In this document: piece by piece, positions 34,937-36,823 of the stretch
How positions within the stretch are numbered: position 1 is the first letter of the stretch
Layout of the letters: every line of letters starts with the position of its first letter
Source: Corynebacterium sp. KPL1814
GTDB taxonomy: Bacteria > Actinomycetota > Actinomycetes > Mycobacteriales > Mycobacteriaceae
Length of the DNA: 36,823 nucleotides
Assembly: GCF_000478175.1 (NCBI RefSeq)
Contig: NZ_KI515777.1
Location: 201,727 to 238,549, forward strand
Reading direction: 5' to 3'
The notes under the pieces: model-generated
Database searches by the model: none
Told to the model about the DNA's origin: nothing
What the model saw: the letters and a program-made list of their open reading frames with translations, nothing else
Translations under genes and position numbers: made by a program

Positions 34937-34974
34937 CCGGCATCTCAGTTTCTTTTTGTTCTGGGATGCCGGTT
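34935..34974. terminator. Hairpin inside the IS481-type end
   Basis: AACCGGCATCTCAG (34935-34948) pairs with CTGGGATGCCGGTT (34961-34974), one mismatch, followed by TCTTCTT on the plus strand. It could stop read-through from tRNA-Gly into the element and end the transposase mRNA. Confidence 0.6.
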
Positions 34975-34979
34975 TCTTC

Positions 34980-35647
34980 TTATTCTGGGCCTAGGGGTGG
35001 GTCTCCTTGTTTCCAGTAGGGCTTTTGGTAGTTGCGGCTGGTGTCGATGTAGTGTTCGGTGATGACTTCGCCGGTTTCGGCTAGTGATGTGATGACGTGG
35101 TTGTCGGCGATGACCATGAGGATTTTCTTTCTCTTCCATTTGCGGCCGATGCCTAGGTGGAAGAGTTTGCCGGCGTAGCGCACGGTGGTTTTGCCGTTGT
35201 CCCAGACGACGTCGTTTCTTGTGCGCCATTCTTGTGTCGGGTTGTGGGCTGGGTTGGCTTTGGTGCCGGTGGTGTAGGCCTGGTGTGGGGTGCGTCGGCC
35301 TAGTGCTTTGTGGGGGCGTGTGGTGTTGTAGTAGTCGCGGAATTCATTGAGGAGTGTCTGCAGTTCAGCGACGGCTTTAGCGAGTGGTCGGGCGTTGATC
35401 CATTTTTGAGTGTTTGGTGGAAGCGCTCGATTTTTCCTTGAGTTTGGGGATGGCCTGGACGACCATTTTTCTGTTGGATGCGGTGGTGGTTGAGGGTTTT
35501 CTCGAATGCGTTGCGGCCTCCTTTTCGACCTGTGAGTCGTGCCGTAAAGACCAGTCCGTTGTCGGTGAGTGTGGATGCGGGTGGCCCGTAGGTGTCGATG
35601 AGGTGTTGGAGCGTTTCTGCGACTGCAGTGCCTGTAAACGCGTGCTG
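34980..35647 (-). pseudogene. IS481-type transposase, 5'-truncated and frameshifted
   Basis: From the truncation point near 35647 the text reads TAVAETLQHLIDTYGPPAST, then TDNGLVFTA, HHRIQQKNGRPGHPQTQGKIERFHQTLK, which is the second half of a DDE (rve) domain with Asp and Glu present. At 35403-35407 an A-run on the coding strand has five A where six are needed. The frame then shifts and continues in another frame as KWINARPLAKAVAELQTLL and NTTRPHKALGRRTP to a stop at 34980. The first half, including the N-terminal helix-turn-helix and the first catalytic Asp, is missing. The gene cannot give an active transposase. Confidence 0.8.
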
Positions 35648-35697
35648 TGAAGTGTCCCAGGTTTTGTTCCGTTTGAGTAGATGGGAAAATCTGGAAC

Positions 35698-36009
35698 ATG
35701 CCAAGAAAATTTGACCAGGATGCCAAGGACCGCGTCGTTCGCTTGGTGGAGGATCGCATCCTGGCAGAAAACATGTCGATGCAGGCTGCGTGCCAGGCAG
35801 TAGCTCCAAAGTTGGGGGTTTCATGGCACACGGCTCGTCAATGGACTTAAGCCTGCCCGCCGTGCCGGGAGCATCCCAGAACCTGTGTGTGAAGATTTGG
35901 CTGCCGAAAACGCAAGGCTGCGCCGTGAAAATCACCAGCTACGCGACACTAATGAGCTGCTGAAGGCTGCCTCAGCTTTTTCGCCTCATGACTGGACCCG
36001 AAACGTTAA
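35698..36009 (+). pseudogene. IS3-type orfA, frameshifted
   Basis: ATG 35698 opens a helix-turn-helix protein (MPRKFDQDAKDRVVRLVEDR, then LGVSWHTARQWT). It stops at TAA 35848-35850 because of an apparent extra T at about 35848. In the next frame the normal text continues: KPARRAGSIPEP, ENARLRRENHQLRDTNELLKAAS, the leucine-rich dimerisation helix of IS3 orfA proteins. A second disturbance near 35980 shifts the end. The product should be inactive. Confidence 0.75.
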
Positions 36010-36012
36010 GAA

Positions 36013-36823
36013 ATGATCCGGTTCATCGATGAATACCGGAATCGTTTCTCTGCCCGAGTTCATTTGTAAGACGTTGAAAAATAACCGGGCTGGTGGGTTT
36101 ATCACCTCGCGTGGGTATCGCCAGTCCAAGGCTCGCGGGTTAAGTGCCCGTCGCCTTCGCGATGCTGTTCTAGTTGAACGCATTAGTGCTGTTCATCGGG
36201 ATAATTACGGTGTTTACGGCGTGCGGAAAATGTGGCATGCTCTTCGCCGTGAAGGAATTGATATCGGGCGTGAACAAACCGCCCGACTGATGCGCCTGGC
36301 CGGTGTTTCTGGCAAAGGCAAAGGCGGATCACCAATCACAACCCGAAAAGCTAACGTGCCTGATCTGCGCCCGGACTTGGTTGAGCGTGAGTTCAAAGCT
36401 CAAGGCCCGAACAAGCTGTGGGTGGCCGACATTACGTATGTGCGCACGAAGAAAGGCTTTGTGTACGCCGCGTTTGTCACCGACGTTTACTCTCGACGGA
36501 TCGTTGGGTGGGCGTTATCAGATTCGATGCGGACTTCAAGCACTGCCACTGCAAGCTCTTAACCAGGCGATCGTGTGTGCTGAGGAAACAACAGGTCTCA
36601 TTCACCATTCGGATCACGGATCGCAGTACGTCAGCGTGGTCTACAACGAGCGACTTGCCCAGCACGGCATTATCGCTTCCACCGGGACTGTTGGTGATTC
36701 CTATGACAATGCTCTGGCTGAAAACGTTAATGGTTCCTACAAGAACGAGTTGATTCATACCCGCAGGTGGGATGATGTTGTCGAGGTAGAAATCGCGACG
36801 TTCGAGTGGGTGTCATGGTGGAA
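36013..36823 (+). pseudogene. IS3-type orfB transposase, frameshifted and cut by window edge
   Basis: The text starts MIRFIDEYRNRFSAR, shifts by an extra base at about 36058, then continues FICKTLKNN, YGVYGVRKMWHALRREGIDI and the first catalytic Asp in LWVADITYVRT. An extra base at about 36539 causes a stop at 36560. The third frame resumes LPLQALNQAIVCAEET, HHSDHGSQY (second Asp) and YDNALAENVNGSYKNELI (Glu). All three catalytic residues of the rve/DDE domain are present but in three frames. The end lies outside the window. Sequencing error cannot be excluded for these single-base changes. Confidence 0.78.

Larger units (their letters stand above)
34886..35647 (-). mobile_element. Truncated IS481-type element
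   Basis: The outer end begins TGTCATGAGTCGCGACATG at 34886, directly after tRNA-Gly. The transposase reads on the minus strand toward this end. The other end is lost where an IS3-type element starts (about 35648). Family assignment rests on the transposase text and on the TGTCA/GTCGCGACAT end. Confidence 0.7.
35648..36823 (+). mobile_element. IS3-type element, left end, runs off window
   Basis: The likely left end is TGAAGTGTCCCAGG at about 35648, following the broken IS481-type transposase. Two overlapping transposase frames, orfA and orfB, follow on the plus strand. The right end is beyond 36823. Confidence 0.75.

Noticed and set aside
35970..36015. Programmed -1 frameshift between IS3-type orfA and orfB
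   Set aside because: The T-run could slip, but the reading frames on both sides also contain other lesions, so programmed shifting cannot be told from decay.

Overview
The window looks like a chromosomal segment of a Corynebacterium, probably a lipid-requiring skin-type species (inferred from gene content; I could not run a search). Supporting signs are a PutA without a DNA-binding domain, AlaT-like, Dcd and UDP-glucose dehydrogenase genes, a perfect McbR-type operator (TAGAC-N6-GTCTA) beside cys genes, a DUF6230/DUF6114 pair, an Rv0338c-like iron-sulfur reductase, and several apparently leaderless genes with a -10 box about 7 bases before the start codon.

Layout. The left edge (1-226) is the tail of an IS256-type element. 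A two-component system follows (kinase 501-1679, NarL-type regulator 1911-2585). Between its genes sits a 51-codon gene (1771-1926) with a strong ribosome binding site that overlaps the regulator start; it encodes a small peptide ending in a two-cysteine motif. putA (3188-6628) degrades proline to glutamate. Next come an AI-2E-type permease, a convergent nucleosidase, and two single-span secreted-domain proteins that each have four cysteines, one of them the last residue. The cysH-cysD-cysN operon (minus strand, 13706 to 10739) makes APS and reduces it (or PAPS). Its CysH has lost all four iron-sulfur cysteines. Divergent from it, across the McbR box, is a shrunken ferredoxin-NADP reductase remnant.

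The middle holds a heterodimeric ABC exporter (14421-18127) and a convergent three-gene envelope operon (20080-18149). Facing that operon is an uncharacterised oxidative cluster (20491-25104): two paralogous MpaB/Lcp-type oxygenases, an aldehyde dehydrogenase and a truncated flavoprotein. Known relatives of these oxygenases cleave isoprenoid chains to aldehydes or acids, so the set could oxidise a lipid or isoprenoid; this is inference. Then come the membrane iron-sulfur reductase with a long Pro/Ala tail (25211-28087), a cation/proton antiporter, a DUF1707 protein, AlaT-like aminotransferase, a YibE/F membrane protein, UDP-glucose 6-dehydrogenase and dCTP deaminase.

The right edge is a transposon scrap yard. 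Directly after tRNA-Gly(CCC) lies the end of an IS481-type element whose transposase is truncated and frameshifted. It abuts an IS3-type element with several single-base frameshifts that runs off the window. I saw no rRNA genes, CRISPR array or prophage.
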